Shown here one piece after another: positions 33,788 through 45,589 of a DNA stretch of 64,000 nt. This DNA comes from Amia ocellicauda. Lineage: Eukaryota > Chordata > Actinopteri > Amiiformes > Amiidae. The translations under genes were made by a program, and so were the position numbers. The notes under the pieces are model-generated. The model saw nothing but the letters and a program-made list of their open reading frames with translations. It ran no database searches and had not been told where the DNA came from. Numbering within the stretch: the first letter of the stretch is position 1; every line of letters starts with the position of its first letter. Location of the stretch: assembly GCF_036373705.1 (NCBI RefSeq), contig NC_089851.1:54148940-54212939 (forward strand). Reading direction: 5' to 3'.

Positions 33788-34390
33788 AGTAGTAATGATG
33801 GCACTTTATGTCAAAGTGTCAGGTGGCCCCACCCCTACCCAGAAGCCCCATGGGCTGGGAAGCCCCGCCTTACCCAGAAGCCCCACGGGCCAGGAAGCCC
33901 CTCCTTACCCAGAAGCCCCACGGGCCAGGAAGCCCCTCCTTACCCTGTACCCTTTGATCCTCTCCAGTCAGCCAACTTGTTAGGATACAGGTTTTACCCT
34001 TTGACCCTCTCCTGTCAGCCATCTTGTTTGGATGACCGTAATCTTGTTAGGATGACAGCCATCTTGTTTGGATGACCTCCATCTTGTTAGGATGACAGGC
34101 ATTTTGGAAAGGGCACAGGTCATCTTGACAAGTGTTTACTGCCATCTCACCCTGATGGTGTATGTGTGTGTGTGTGTAATGTTTAAGAGTTTAAACTTAT
34201 TATTATTTGTGTTAGGTTATGTTTTATGATTAGGTTTGTTATGATAAGTTGTTAGCAAAATAAAATACATTAAAATAAAAAGAGAACAACAACATAAAGT
34301 TTTAATAAAAAAGTATTTTAAACTGTGTTTAGTGATGTGCGTGTGATGATTTTAGGTTATATATTTTATGATTATTTTTGGGGTGGTACA
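33788..34390 (+). repeat. Polinton left terminal inverted repeat
   Basis: Pairs with 45344-45958. It holds three tandem copies of a 36-bp GC-rich unit (acccagaagccccacgggcc, 33837-33950), a set of catcttgttaggatgac repeats (about 33975-34110) and a short (TG)n. Confidence 0.9.
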
Positions 34391-34469
34391 GTTTTGGAAA
34401 AATAAAAGAGAAAGAAAAGGTATAGACATTCAAAATATGAGACTCAGTAAAATATATTTCAATGTCAAT

Positions 34470-35254
34470 ATTTTATTGTGACAGCTCTAAAAATGACAAC
34501 AAGGCATCAAGTCAGATGTAGACAGTGAGATTAGATACTGACTCGGGTGACCAATGATCCCGCTTCCCCAACACCTACAGCAGCCAGGAAGAAACAACTG
34601 AACTGTACTGCACTAGCTACTCCCTCTACTTGTTTTTTGGCCAGGGCAGTGACACTATTCTGTCTAGCACAGTGTAGAAATTGGGTTTGGTCATGATAGG
34701 GATAGTATTTCCAAAAGAACTGTGCAGAACTTTTTGGACAGATGTAAAAGCAGATTCACCAGGATGTGTCTCTTTATACAGCATTCTCTTGAGCACATTG
34801 GGGAGGGACGCCACTGTTTTTTCAACATCAGCAACTAGCGATTTCACATCAGAATTACCAGTATCATACAAATCACCAAAATTGTGAGCTATTAGAGTGA
34901 GGATGACATCTTCAAACATAGATTCCTCAAACATACGTAAACGTAATTCCAGGGGCCCCGGGGGTTTCTTTCTCTGAAAAAATATATGAATTAATATAAT
35001 GTCTTATTGCACAGAAAAGCAGAGCAGACACAAACAGTATTTTATTTATGTTTGTAAAACACTTGATAAGCCTTGTTTTTTATAACCTTCTCAACTATTT
35101 GCATTACTTTCTCATCCACACTTTCTAACAAGTCACTAAACCATCTTGAAGGTAGAGTGCATGTTTCAGAGAAAAGCACGCAGTAAGACAGCCCGCTACT
35201 GTAAAAAGAGGTAAGCAGACAAATAGCACAGTTAACCCCACTCCGAGTGTGCAT
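34470..35254 (-). other. Unknown passenger gene at the Polinton left end
   Basis: A minus-strand reading region. The downstream block (34626-34976) begins behind a strong acceptor-like tract ATATATTTTTTCAG and contains VADVEKTVASLPNVLKRML. An AATAAA (minus sense) lies at about 34475. An upstream block at 35042-35254 may be an earlier exon. I recognise no family. It may be a captured host gene or an element-specific accessory gene. It lies between the left terminal repeat and the polymerase region and is divergent to the latter. Confidence 0.4.
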
Positions 35255-35830
35255 AAAGAGATAGACAGGTCAGGTGAACAAATACCCTGTACAGGCATTC
35301 AGACCTCTGATGATTCTAGGGCCCTGTTGTTTAGTAAAATATGTCACATTTGTTGGCAACTGGTAGAAGATTTACACACAGCTCATAGAAAAATACATGT
35401 TTTGACAAATGTGTTAAAACAAAAAGGGTATAACATCGAGTTTGCTGAATCGTCACACTGTGAGTGAAAACCGCAATTAACAAATAATGAAACAAGTAAG
35501 ACACAAAGACACTCGGTCTGCACGTATCACGGCAGTACTGATAAAGAATATTAATGTAGCCAAAAGAATGCTGCGTAGGCTTAAATCTAGAATGGATGTG
35601 TCACAATTAGCAGGATCACAGACACCATTACAGCACAGTGGCGGTTGATGACCACCCAGCAAACTTGGAAATTCAGGAATATATTGATTTGATTGTGTCT
35701 GATGAATTAGCATTAGAAGCTGATAATAATAACCAACCAGACTTGGAAATTCAGGAATATATAGATTTGCACGTGTCTGATGGGTAAGCATTAGAAGCGA
35801 ATGATAATGATAATCAGATTGGGGGTGGTG
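35249..35830 (+). other. Unknown Polinton region upstream of polymerase
   Basis: A short open frame (35249-35467, contains KICHICWQLVEDLHTAHRK) of unknown role, followed by a 78-bp (26-codon) direct repeat with copies starting at 35663 and 35741, coding in part for LEIQEYIDL. Part of the fossil. Confidence 0.4.
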
Positions 35831-35838
35831 ATGTAGCA

Positions 35839-38800
35839 ATGTTAGAGGTGAATAATGAAAATGCTGAACAAATGGTTGAGGGTGGTGATGGCGGGGACCC
35901 GCCTCGGGTGTTTTTGGAGCGTATTCGTCACTATGACCGGGAACTTAACAGGTTCCGGGGAATGGAGTTTTATGAAGAATTCAGGTTTGTGAATCTGGAT
36001 CTGGTAGAATCGTACTGGTGCTGCGCAAGGGCTGTTAAATGAAATATCACACAATGTGGGTCCTAATGATTTTGTACAGCTTAGACTGAGCTCAGGGTCA
36101 TTAAATAATGCTTTCTGTTAGAGGAGGCAACATTTGGGGGAGCTGGATGAAACAGATTTCCTAGAGAGCATAGCTAATTTACTGCAAAGTCACACCGAAA
36201 TCCTAATATGCAAGGTGGGGTACGGAGACGTATAAAAGGTATTTTGTTTTGCAAGATAATAGACAAGAAAAGGGCATGCCTCACTGATTTCAAAAACCAA
36301 GGTAACAATTTATGTTTTGCCACCAGTGTGTACCGCCTGTGGAAAGGGAAAGAATGCACAGATGTTTGTTTTACTTCACAAACAGCATTACTACGGGGTT
36401 TTAAACATCAGAACATTTATAGGTGTTAACTATTTCTGTGATTATTGCCACGCAGTATATGGGCATAAAAATTGTCACACGTGTCGTAATTTGTGCAGAG
36501 CGTGTTTAGACCCCCACTGTTTTGAGGTTAAAGAGACCATCACCAGATGCGATGTATGTAAAATATTCTGTAGAGGTGGTGTCTGTCTCAGGAGACACAA
36601 GGCTAAAGCTGCCACCAAAGAGATTCAGTGTGTTCAACACTTTTACTGTACAGAGTGCTGGACTTTTCTCCCAATAATGCACACTTGCGAAGAAAAGCTC
36701 TTTCCGTGCTGTAAAAGTGTTATCCAGACACCTGACAATCATGTATGCTACATGAGCGTAATAAACATCCCCAAACAATCGGAAAAATACATTTTCTTTG
36801 ATTTTGAATGCATGCAAGAAACAGGACACACATCCCAAATTATGTTTATGCCTCACACATAAACAACAAATGCACATGGGAGTTTTATGGGGATTCTTGC
36901 TTATCTGACTTTGTGAAATGTTTCATTGACACGTGTTTTAAAAACTACACTTTTATTTCACACAATGGTAAAGGCTATGATAACTACTTGGTCATTAGAG
37001 AGCTCATACGTGAAAAGGTTGCTACACACTTCATCACACAAGGAGGTAAAATTATGTGCATGACAGTGACCGCTCTGAACATCAGGTTCATTGATTCATT
37101 ACATTTCTTGCCTCTGAAACTGAGCAATATGCCAAAAGCAATGGGGTTTGAGGGTGAGAAAGGCCATTTCCCACACTTCTTTAACACGGTCGCAAACCAA
37201 AATTATGTAGGACCCTTACCCGCTGAACAATTTTACGGGGTAGACTACATGATGGGTGCAGATAAAACACAGTTTCAGGAATGGTACGATGAGCACAAAC
37301 TCGATGAATTGAAGCGGTATTGTAGACAGGACGTGGACATACTGAGACAAGCTTGTACTACATTTAGAAACGAGATATTATGTATGACAGAGCAGATACG
37401 TCTGAAGTGTCCATCTGACCCTGATTCAGACCTGATTAAAGTCAGTCTTGACCCGTTTCAGTACATCACATTAGCCTCTGTGTGTATGACCATGTACCGG
37501 TACATGTTTCTCAGACCGCAGACCATAGCATTAGTCCATGACAATTATCACAACCAGAAAAAGCGGTTCTCGACCCCCGCTATTCAGTGGCTCATGTATA
37601 CTGAACACACAGACAACATCAGTATACAACACGCACTAAAGCTGGGTGGTGAGCATAAATTTGGCCCGTACTATCTAGATGGTTTTGCAGTAATAAACGG
37701 TGTGTACACTGCTTTTGAGTACCATGGATGTTTTTTTCATGGTTGCGATACCTGTTATAGCGAAAATGACGTTAACAGTGTGACAAAAACAACATTCGGC
37801 TGGCTATATCAAAAGACAATGTATAAAACCGAATTCTTAAAATTACAAGGGTTTGATGTTAAAGTGATGTGGGAACACAAATGGAAGACAATGCTGAATG
37901 AAGACCAGGATGTTAGGGCATTTATTTCCGAATCACAGTTACCAGCGCCTTTAGACCCCAGGGAGTCTCTATTCGGTGGGTGGACGAATGCAGTGACCCT
38001 GTATTATCAACCAAAACCTGGCTAGGAACTCCGTTACTATGATTTCACCAGTCTGTACCCGTTTGTAAATAAAACCAAATTGTACCCCGTTGGTCACCCG
38101 GATATAATATGCGAGGGCTTTGAAGATTTACAAAATTACTTTGGGCTCGCAAAAGTCAAAGTTTACCCTCCTAGAAGGTTGTTTTTCCCTGTGCTACCGA
38201 CCAGAGTTGGTAAAAAACTGTTCTTTACACTCTGTCGGACGTGCGCTGACACCCAGCAGGGCCCCCCTGCACACACAGCGACGAGCAGCGAGCGCTTACC
38301 GGTGTCTGGTGCATGCCAGAGCTGCTGTCTGCTGTAGATAAGGGTTACAGAATAGCAGAAATATACGAGATCTGGCACTTTAAGCACTCGACCAACACGT
38401 TGTTTAGTGAATATATTAAAACGCATTTAAAAGGCAAACAAGAAGCTTCAGGCTACCCCCAGTGGTGCAAAAATGACACAGACCGTGAACACTACATCAG
38501 AGAGTATCATGACAGAGAGGGGGTACACTTGGACCATTACAACATTACTAAGAATCCGGCCAAAAGACAGATTTCAAAACTGTTTTTGAATTCTTTATGG
38601 GGAAAATTTGGACAACGACCAGATTTACAAAACACCAGTATTGTGAGAGACCCCAACGAATTATTTAAATACGTGTTTGCCCCATACCACGAGGTCCCGT
38701 CTTGTGATTTTATTGATGATGACGATGATTTTATGTGCCTGTGTCACCTGGAAACGGGGAAAAGAGCACTACACACAGCTTTCAAATGTAAATATTTGTA

Positions 38801-39460
38801 TTGCCAGTTTCACCACCGCCTATGCTAGGTTAGAACTGTACTCTCTTCTGGATTCATTACAAGGTCGTTGTTTGTATTATGACACTGATTCAATCATTTA
38901 TGTAAGCAGGCCAGGACAGTGGGACCCCAAGTTAGGAGATTATCTGGGTCAATTGACAAGTGAGCTGCCTCCGGATCAGCACATTACAGAGTTTGTTGCA
39001 ACAGCACCTAAATCCTATGGATATAAGCTCTCAGGAGGGAAAGCCTGTATCAAGGTAAAGGGTATCACATTAAACGTGGCTAATAGTGAGAAAATTAATT
39101 TCGATAGCCTAAAAGATTTGATACTTGACTATGCGGATAAGTAGGCTGGTGCAAATGGTGAAATAAAAGACATTGCACTGCGGCAACCGGGGATAGTACG
39201 TGTTAAACGTGACTGGCACTTTGAGATGAGAACACTGCAAAAGACCGAGAGATAAATTACAGATTACAACGTTAGCTCGACAGATGTATCCAGGCAAATC
39301 TCAATATTTTTTGGAAGCTTTTGAAGATGCCACCAAGAAGTATTTTGGATACTTATTTGTCGATGTCATGTCAAAGACCCCTGATGAATACCGTTTAAGG
39401 ACGGGTCTTTTCCCCCCTGACATCCCGGTGGTTTATGTGTTTAAAAAACAAAGAAAGTAA
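35839..39460 (+). pseudogene. Polinton DNA polymerase B region (protein-primed)
   Basis: The remnant of the large protein-primed family B polymerase. An N-terminal segment typical of Polinton polymerases is followed by a cysteine-rich stretch (about 36320-36750, with paired CxxC units such as CDYCHAVYGHKNCHTC), then exonuclease-like blocks (FFDFECMQ, FISHNGKGYDNYLV, YCRQDVDILRQAC) and polymerase blocks (YDFTSLYP, NSLWGKFGQ, YDTDSIIY). The motif order is that of the family, whose polymerases replicate linear element DNA from a terminal protein. It is broken in several places and cannot act. Confidence 0.9.
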
Positions 39461-39514
39461 AAGCCGCTGGTTTTCCAGCGTTGAGCACATTTGCTGTCTG
39501 TGACTCTGGCTGTC

Positions 39515-39839
39515 AGTATGTCACTGCGTATGAAGAGAAAACTGGCTCTCCTGCAGCTGCTGGTTAAAGCCAAGCCGCAACAAGGCCATTCTGTGCGCCG
39601 CTGGAAGCGACCTGGTACAGGCCGTGTCAGAAATCGCTCTAAATACACTGAAAGGAAACATCCGCTTGAGCGCTAAACAATTTCAGAAACTCAAGAAAAG
39701 TGGCCACATTATAAAAACACTTAGTAAAAAGACAGTGTCTGTTAAGAGAAAGAGAAATCTATTGAATCAGTCTGGGGGGTTTATCAGTAATTTGCTAAGT
39801 ATTGCCATTCCCCTCATTACCGGCTTACTGACCAGATGA
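39515..39839 (+). pseudogene. Small basic Polinton protein
   Basis: Short arginine/lysine-rich reading region ending in a hydrophobic segment (SGGFISNLLSIAIPLITGLL). This fits the small basic virion-type proteins that accompany capsid genes in such elements. The role is inferred from composition and position, just before the next open frame. Confidence 0.5.
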
Positions 39840-40579
39840 AAATGCAATTCACTGAGAAAATGTATCTAGTACCTCAGAAACAGATGGGCCAAATTAAAGA
39901 GGACTTTCCAGTTGAACACGACATCAGAAAAATAGCCACATATAAATTGGATGGTGAAATGAAAGATATTCTGCAAAGCTCTCAATTGGGTGAATATGAC
40001 AAAGCGCTGCAGAGGTACTTGGCCCTGACGTGGCAGGCAGAATCTGAAAAAGCCACTTTGACTTTGCAGATGCCTGACACCGATACCCCGGCCGAAAAAC
40101 CGCACACAGAGCCTGTTTTCGATTATATTTTAGACGCTATCCCACAAAGGCAAAATAAAAATGCCGAAATGGTGTCCAACAATTCTATAGCTAGCTGGAA
40201 TGAGAATGGGGAATTTGTGTACAAGGGGGGCCCTGTTCGTGGGTCTCATGTGATTGATCTGGTTAGGGCTGTCACACAGCCGCACACGCTGGCCACAGGA
40301 AGAGCCCCCAAAGGCTGGGGCAGTTTTATGATGGCGATGGCGGAGATTAACATCCCCGGTTCGGTACTGTCTAACAGAATAAACAGGGAGGTGTTGGAGA
40401 AACTGAAAACAACACCTACTAGAAACAGTTCTATGTCTATACAGAGAAATCCTATTTCTCCTGAACCAGACTTTGATATTTCGATGGAGGGGGCGGCTGC
40501 CCCACCCGAAACACCACAAAGAGACCAGCCAGCTAAAAAGCATCGGCTGTTTGGGAAATTACCATGGCTGTCTCTGTAA
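39836..40579 (+). other. Unknown late protein of the Polinton
   Basis: A frame of about 247 residues beginning MKMQFTEKMYL, mostly hydrophilic, with a KGWGSFMMAMAEINIPGS segment and a proline-rich, basic C-terminus. I associate this type with fish Polintons but cannot give a function. It is followed by 650 bp without genes, an AATAAA at about 40815 and an (ATT)n run at 40717-40742, where plus- and minus-strand genes converge. Part of the fossil. Confidence 0.5.
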
Positions 40580-41233
40580 AGCGGGTCCTCATGGTTTTAT
40601 TTTTTGTATTATTATTTTGGTTGTTGTTTGTTTATATATAGGCTATAGAAATACATACATTGATGTTATCTGTAAAATGTTAAATCCTTGTGTGATTCTG
40701 ATAATAAAAAAAGGAATTATTATTATTATTATTATTATTATTGTGTTTGTATGTCAAAGAACATTATCAGTGGTGTTTCACTGTTTTAGTTTATTTGGTT
40801 TTTGTGTGTGCTGAATAAAAAATGTAACGCGTGATAAACTATGGTGTTTGTATGTATGGATTTATTAACTACATATAAACATAATTCATGTGTATATAAT
40901 ATTTTATTATCAGGTTAGCAGGCGTTACATATATGAGAATGCCACGTCATTAAGCTTAAACGCACACACACAAACATACACACAAGCATTATTCTATCAT
41001 TCTATAGTGTCTATAGTGTTATTCATACACTGTTCTAACATTGTTTATTTCTGTTCATGACTGATTTAGCAATTATGACAGATCCTAAAATCATGCATTC
41101 GGTTACACATCTGACAATTCTCATTTACATGAAGCTTAAACAGATACATAGGTCTCGTTCTCCTGTTATAAATTTTCACAAACTGCATTACTAATTAAAT
41201 CTTCAGAATACAAATCCAATATCTGATTTTAAG

Positions 41234-41710
41234 CTAGCCCCTTACAACGCTGTTGTAAAAAATACACACAGTGGTTTCCACATGTTGTGGATAAAGCATC
41301 CTGCAACTGTCTGGAGTTAACACTGTTAACACTGAGTTTGTGTTTAAAAAACACATGATTGATTTAGGGAAAAAAGGAGCATTGGGGGGGAATCCGTAAG
41401 AATCAAAGAATTCGGCCTTCCCATCTCCTCCTAGATAGATAGCAAGCCAGTGCTCCCCGGGTCGGTCATGCGGATGTGTGTTGATGACGAAACAGGCCGG
41501 CCTGTGGACTCCTGACCGTTTGGGGAGCTTGTCAGATGGAAACACACCCAGAAAATAGTCTGTTGTGTAACTGTCCTTAGTCATGATGGCCCCAATCTGT
41601 TGCGTATTCATGACCAGAGTATTGAAAGCCACAAGGCAATCGTTTTTCAACTGTAGTCGTAAAGGACTTATCTTAATAATGATTAATGTTAATTTCAACA
41701 ATGTTGTCAA
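41234..41710 (-). pseudogene. Polinton adenain-like cysteine protease
   Basis: The blocks GEHWLAIYLGG and EFFDSYGFPP match the adenovirus-type maturation protease (catalytic histidine followed by tryptophan, then the acidic block). In Polintons the enzyme is thought to process virion proteins. It lies next to the capsid genes, as is usual. Treated as part of the fossil. Confidence 0.8.
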
Positions 41711-42910
41711 AAACAGCATACACTATCATGTTCACGGTGGTTGGTAATGGCTGGGCAAAACTAATTTCTGCTCTCAGGTTCCCTGTTTTTATGAGCGAAT
41801 AGTGCCCAGTGCACTCTTGATCCGGGCTGAGGTTAAATGCAAACAGTGTGTAACCTCTGGCAAACTCCTTACAGTCCACTACCAGAGGCTTGTCTTTGAG
41901 GTGCTTTCCGGCTGTTTCCACCAGGTTAAAGTTATCATTTGCGAAATCCGGTTGTAGCGGTTTAGTAGGGATCTGCTCCCCATCTACTTACAGGGCCAGG
42001 AAATTAATATCACAATGTTTAAAGTAGAAGGGGTTTATCCACAAAACCAATTGCTATTATTTTAGCCAATTGTCCCAGAAACACATTTTCCTGGTTGCAG
42101 ACCCTGCTTCCTCTGGCCAGACTGAACACTTTCATATGAACCCGATCTACAGGGTATTTTGCATTAGCCACCTGCAGCACATCGGCATGACCCAGCCTGA
42201 CAGCGGGGGCCACCCGGACCCTCTTCACAAACACAGCTGCTGAGAGAACCGACAGTTTGAAATCCTCAGCGTTGCTCATGAGACAGAACGCTTCTCTGTT
42301 ACGGGTGAGTTGAATTTTTATATCAACGCCGTTCAGCACTAATTTGTCTTGAAAAAACATGTCTGCATGAATACAACCCAACAATTCTAGTTTTCGGCTT
42401 CCTGCTGTATAGGCCGCTCTATTTCTGAACCCCAGGTTTGTCCCGTTCAGTGCGGTTACTTCATGCTGGCCGGCTGTGTCCTTGACAAAAAGGCCTGCTG
42501 AGTACTATGTGTTCAAAGTGCTTTCACTGTAGTTGAGAATGGATTCTATTATAGCCCTGTATGGATAACAGTTGTTGCTCTGGCTAATAAGTCTGTCACC
42601 GATTGTGATGTCGACCTGGCTGAAAAGGGAGGCCACGGGGTAATTTACCAGGCCCACCCGATCATCCTGGGCCAGATCAGTGCCATCATGCTTAGTAATT
42701 TTACAAGTCAGGTAGATGATCGTGTTGTTCAGATCTAGATAGTCCTCTCCGTTTCCAGTGATGTAGAATTCCAGTGGGGCATTGTCAGAGAGCGCTGTGA
42801 GGGGGGGCACCTACACATAGAAACTCTTCTCAATGCTGGTCTGTGTGGGCACCAGCTGAAAAAGGTCCAGTTCAGATTTGGTGCACTCCTCAGAACTGCA
42901 GTGAACGAAA
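41690..42910 (-). pseudogene. Polinton major capsid protein (double jelly-roll type)
   Basis: Recognisable segments include APLEFYITGNGEDYLDL near the N-terminal side and LRAEISFAQPLPTTVNMIVY near the C-terminus. They match the protein often annotated in fish as F54H12.2-like, which is the Polinton major capsid protein. The length of the region fits the family. Broken. Confidence 0.8.
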
Positions 42911-42914
42911 GCCA

Positions 42915-43330
42915 TGTTTAAAATATATCCCCGCGATGTTGTTGCCTGGAGCTCCTCTTCTTACCAGCCCCGTTTCTCTTATGATTGTGTTTCTTCTGTA
43001 TAGTCCTTTTAACAGGGGCCGGCGGTCCTGTGAGCCCCAGTGGTGTCGTTCTTTTCCTTTTAATGCCTCTCCTGACCTTTCGGAGCATGAATTCTACTGG
43101 CCACCGCACTTGTAACCTGCCCGACCACATCTTTAGCTATGTTTCTGGCAGCCAATTTGACGTGTGGTTTGACAATTTCTAATCCGCGTCTCAGAAAAGG
43201 CATAGCTACCAGCTACCCCCGCACCGTATTGTACTGGCATCCCGGCGAAACCGGGGAGGCCGTTACCCGCCTGATACTTGTAGTAGTTCCTATACATGTG
43301 CGGGTCTCCATAGTTTTTAACAATCACCAT
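42915..43330 (-). pseudogene. Small basic Polinton protein (pX/pVI-like)
   Basis: A glycine-rich start (YQAGNGLPGFAGMPVQYGAG) followed by a very basic stretch (RKVRRGIKRKRTT). This is the layout of the small DNA- or capsid-associated protein of Polintons. Identification is by composition and position between the two capsid genes. Broken. Confidence 0.55.
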
Positions 43331-43333
43331 GAT

Positions 43334-44077
43334 TTAAAAGTGGTTGTATCTAACAGGTTGGAAATGCAACTTCACTATCACCTTGCCGTATGCGAATGTC
43401 ACATGTCCGTTCTGGTCAGTCTTTATTTCAGTGCTGATGGTGTCGAATTCATCCATGCTCAGGGGGACATAGTGGGGCTTATCATATAACAGCGTAACAA
43501 ACTTGCCTTCTTCCCCTTTTTTAGGTATACAGCGCAGAAGCGGGGCATACATGTCACCCACTAGTTGGTGTTCAATTATATCGGTATAAACATACATGTG
43601 GTTAAAACCCGCTGTAATATCCGCAGGCTGGGGCGATTCCCCCCCCCCCCCCTTCTCGGGAATGAACCCCAAGACATGTGCTAGCTGGCCCGTGGTAAAA
43701 AACAATAAAGTCGAATCCCTGAAAAGCCTCACGCTTCTAATATAGTTGTATTGAAAGTATACCTTGGGCAATGTGGGGACGGCCTTGACAGCATTATTCA
43801 TGGCTGTTAACAATACATCAATGTTTTTATAGTAGCCTTGTGATATTTCATAATACCAGTTTGTATCGGTTGTCTCAGAATGCAATTCAAAGCTCTGTTT
43901 CCTGTCAAACGTATTGATGGTCATGGGGTAGTGCATCTCCACCATCCCTACCTCCCATTTACCTGGTAGATCGATGGATTTGGCTAGATGGTCAGTGAAG
44001 TTGGAGCTCTTGTTGTTAGGAAATAGTGTCTCCGAGGCATTACTGGTAAAAGTCAGGTAAAATCCATTTTCACTCAT
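43334..44077 (-). pseudogene. Polinton minor capsid (penton-like) protein
   Basis: A reading region of about 247 residues beginning MSENGFYLTFTSNASE, with DLPGKWEVGMVEMHYP and YFQYNYIRSVRL. It matches the minor capsid protein seen between integrase and major capsid genes in fish Polintons. Part of the fossil. Confidence 0.7.
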
Positions 44078-44080
44078 TTT

Positions 44081-45173
44081 TTATCCTCTCACAACCCCCG
44101 GGGCTATGTCTTTCACCTCTGAAGCTTTGATCCAACTATTAAATTTAACTCCCCAACTCAGCCATTTGACTAAAACTTGTTTACCACGGCCACGGCCTCT
44201 GGAGTCTAAAATTTTCTGTATTCGATAGACTCTGTCACCATTTGGGTTTATCTTTTGTAACTCTTCGGTGTAAAACTGACCTTTTATGTCGTCACCAGCA
44301 TAATCTTTTAGTTTGTAAATAGGCCTTAATCCAGGCACACATTTTTTAACTATGAATATTTCATCTGTGAATGTTTGCTCATACCCCTTTTCAAATTTCC
44401 CTTTTATTCTCGACACCCTCACATGATCACCTTCTTTAAACTTAAATTTTGAAGGTTTGCTTTTTACAAATGACCCATACACAGTCCTCCACACCCTCAG
44501 GGCATTGTCATGGGTGACATCTACTGGTCGTTCCTTGACAGTTCTATGGAATGTGTGATTGTAACTGTGAAACAGCTCTAAAGTACTTCCACATTTTCGA
44601 TTTTATAGTCCTATTGAATCTCTCTACCACACTGGCTTTCACTTTACTATTTGTCACAAAATGTACAATTTGGTATTGCTTGAGAAGACTTTGAAAACCA
44701 TGGTTGAGGAATTCTTTCCCCTGATCTGTCTGCAGTTTCTTTGGAACGCGCCCTTGGGTGAATATTCTTTTAAAGGCGGCACACACTTGCTGACCCGTTT
44801 TGTTTTTTAATGGTACTGCCCAGGCGTATTTGGACAACACATCTATACAGGTTAGAATGTATTTCATACCGTTGTTGAACTTTGAGAACTGACCCATTTC
44901 CACCAGGTCTGCCTGCCATTGCCAGTCAATGTCTTGTACCAGTGTCAAGTTCCTCTTAAACCTCACCCGCGCTGGTCTGTGCACTGTGTATGTATATTGA
45001 TCCGATAACCATTGTGAAACATGTTCTCTTTTTATACGGTCACCCTTTGCTCTGGCACTTCTCAGCAGTGTATCGAGTCCTCCAAAACGACCGGCTTCTT
45101 TAGGCGTATAATAGATCTCTTTTAATCTCTCTTCATGGTTCATTTTCTCGTGATTAATGAATACACCCTTCAA
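44081..45173 (-). pseudogene. Polinton integrase with chromodomain
   Basis: A retroviral-type integrase core with QADLVEMGQFSKFNNG, LQTDQGKEFLNHG and SVVERFNRTIKSKMWKY, which carry the D, D and E positions. It is followed by a linker and a C-terminal chromodomain (VLVKWLSWGVKFNSWIKASE). In intact relatives it inserts the element and makes 6-bp target duplications. Broken. Confidence 0.9.
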
Positions 45174-45199
45174 CTTAGTAACTTATACCAAATAGTAAC

Positions 45200-45282
45200 A
45201 CCCAGGTGGCTGAGTGCTTAAGGCATTGGACTTAAGATCTAATAGATGTATGTCTGTGTGGGTTGGAATTCCACTCTGGGTA
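45200..45282 (+). tRNA. tRNA-Leu(TAA)-like gene inside the Polinton
   Basis: 83 nt with the long variable arm of tRNA-Leu. Acceptor ACCCAGG/TCTGGGT pairs (one G-U), discriminator A. The anticodon arm is TTGGA-CTTAAGA-TCTAA with anticodon TAA. The T-stem is GTGGG/TCCAC. A T6 run at 45288 is a good Pol III terminator. Odd points: position 19 is C (box A GAGTGC) and position 56 is G (box B GGTTGGAAT), so the conserved G19-C56 elbow pair is exchanged for C19-G56. It lies between the integrase start (45173) and the right terminal repeat and diverges from the integrase. It could be a captured gene under structural selection, or an old pseudogene. Confidence 0.75.
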
Positions 45283-45343
45283 AGTACTTTTTTGATCAAA
45301 ACTTTATTTTGTTCTCTTTTTCTAATTTAATTTATTTTATTTT

Positions 45344-45552
45344 ATACCACCCCAAAAACAATCATAAAATATATAACCTAAAATCATCACATGCACATCA
45401 CTAAACACAGTTTAAAATACTTTTTTATTAAAACTTTATGTTGTTGTTCTCTTCTTATTTTAATGTATTTTATTTTGGTAACAACTTATCGTACCAAACC
45501 TAATCATAAAACATAACCTAACACAAATAATAATAAGTTTAAACTCTTAAAC

Positions 45553-45589
<37 letters not shown>

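Noticed and set aside
45555-45584. (CA)n in the right terminal repeat as a separate insertion
   Set aside because: The left terminal repeat has the matching, shorter (TG)n, so it is a simple length change within the terminal repeat.
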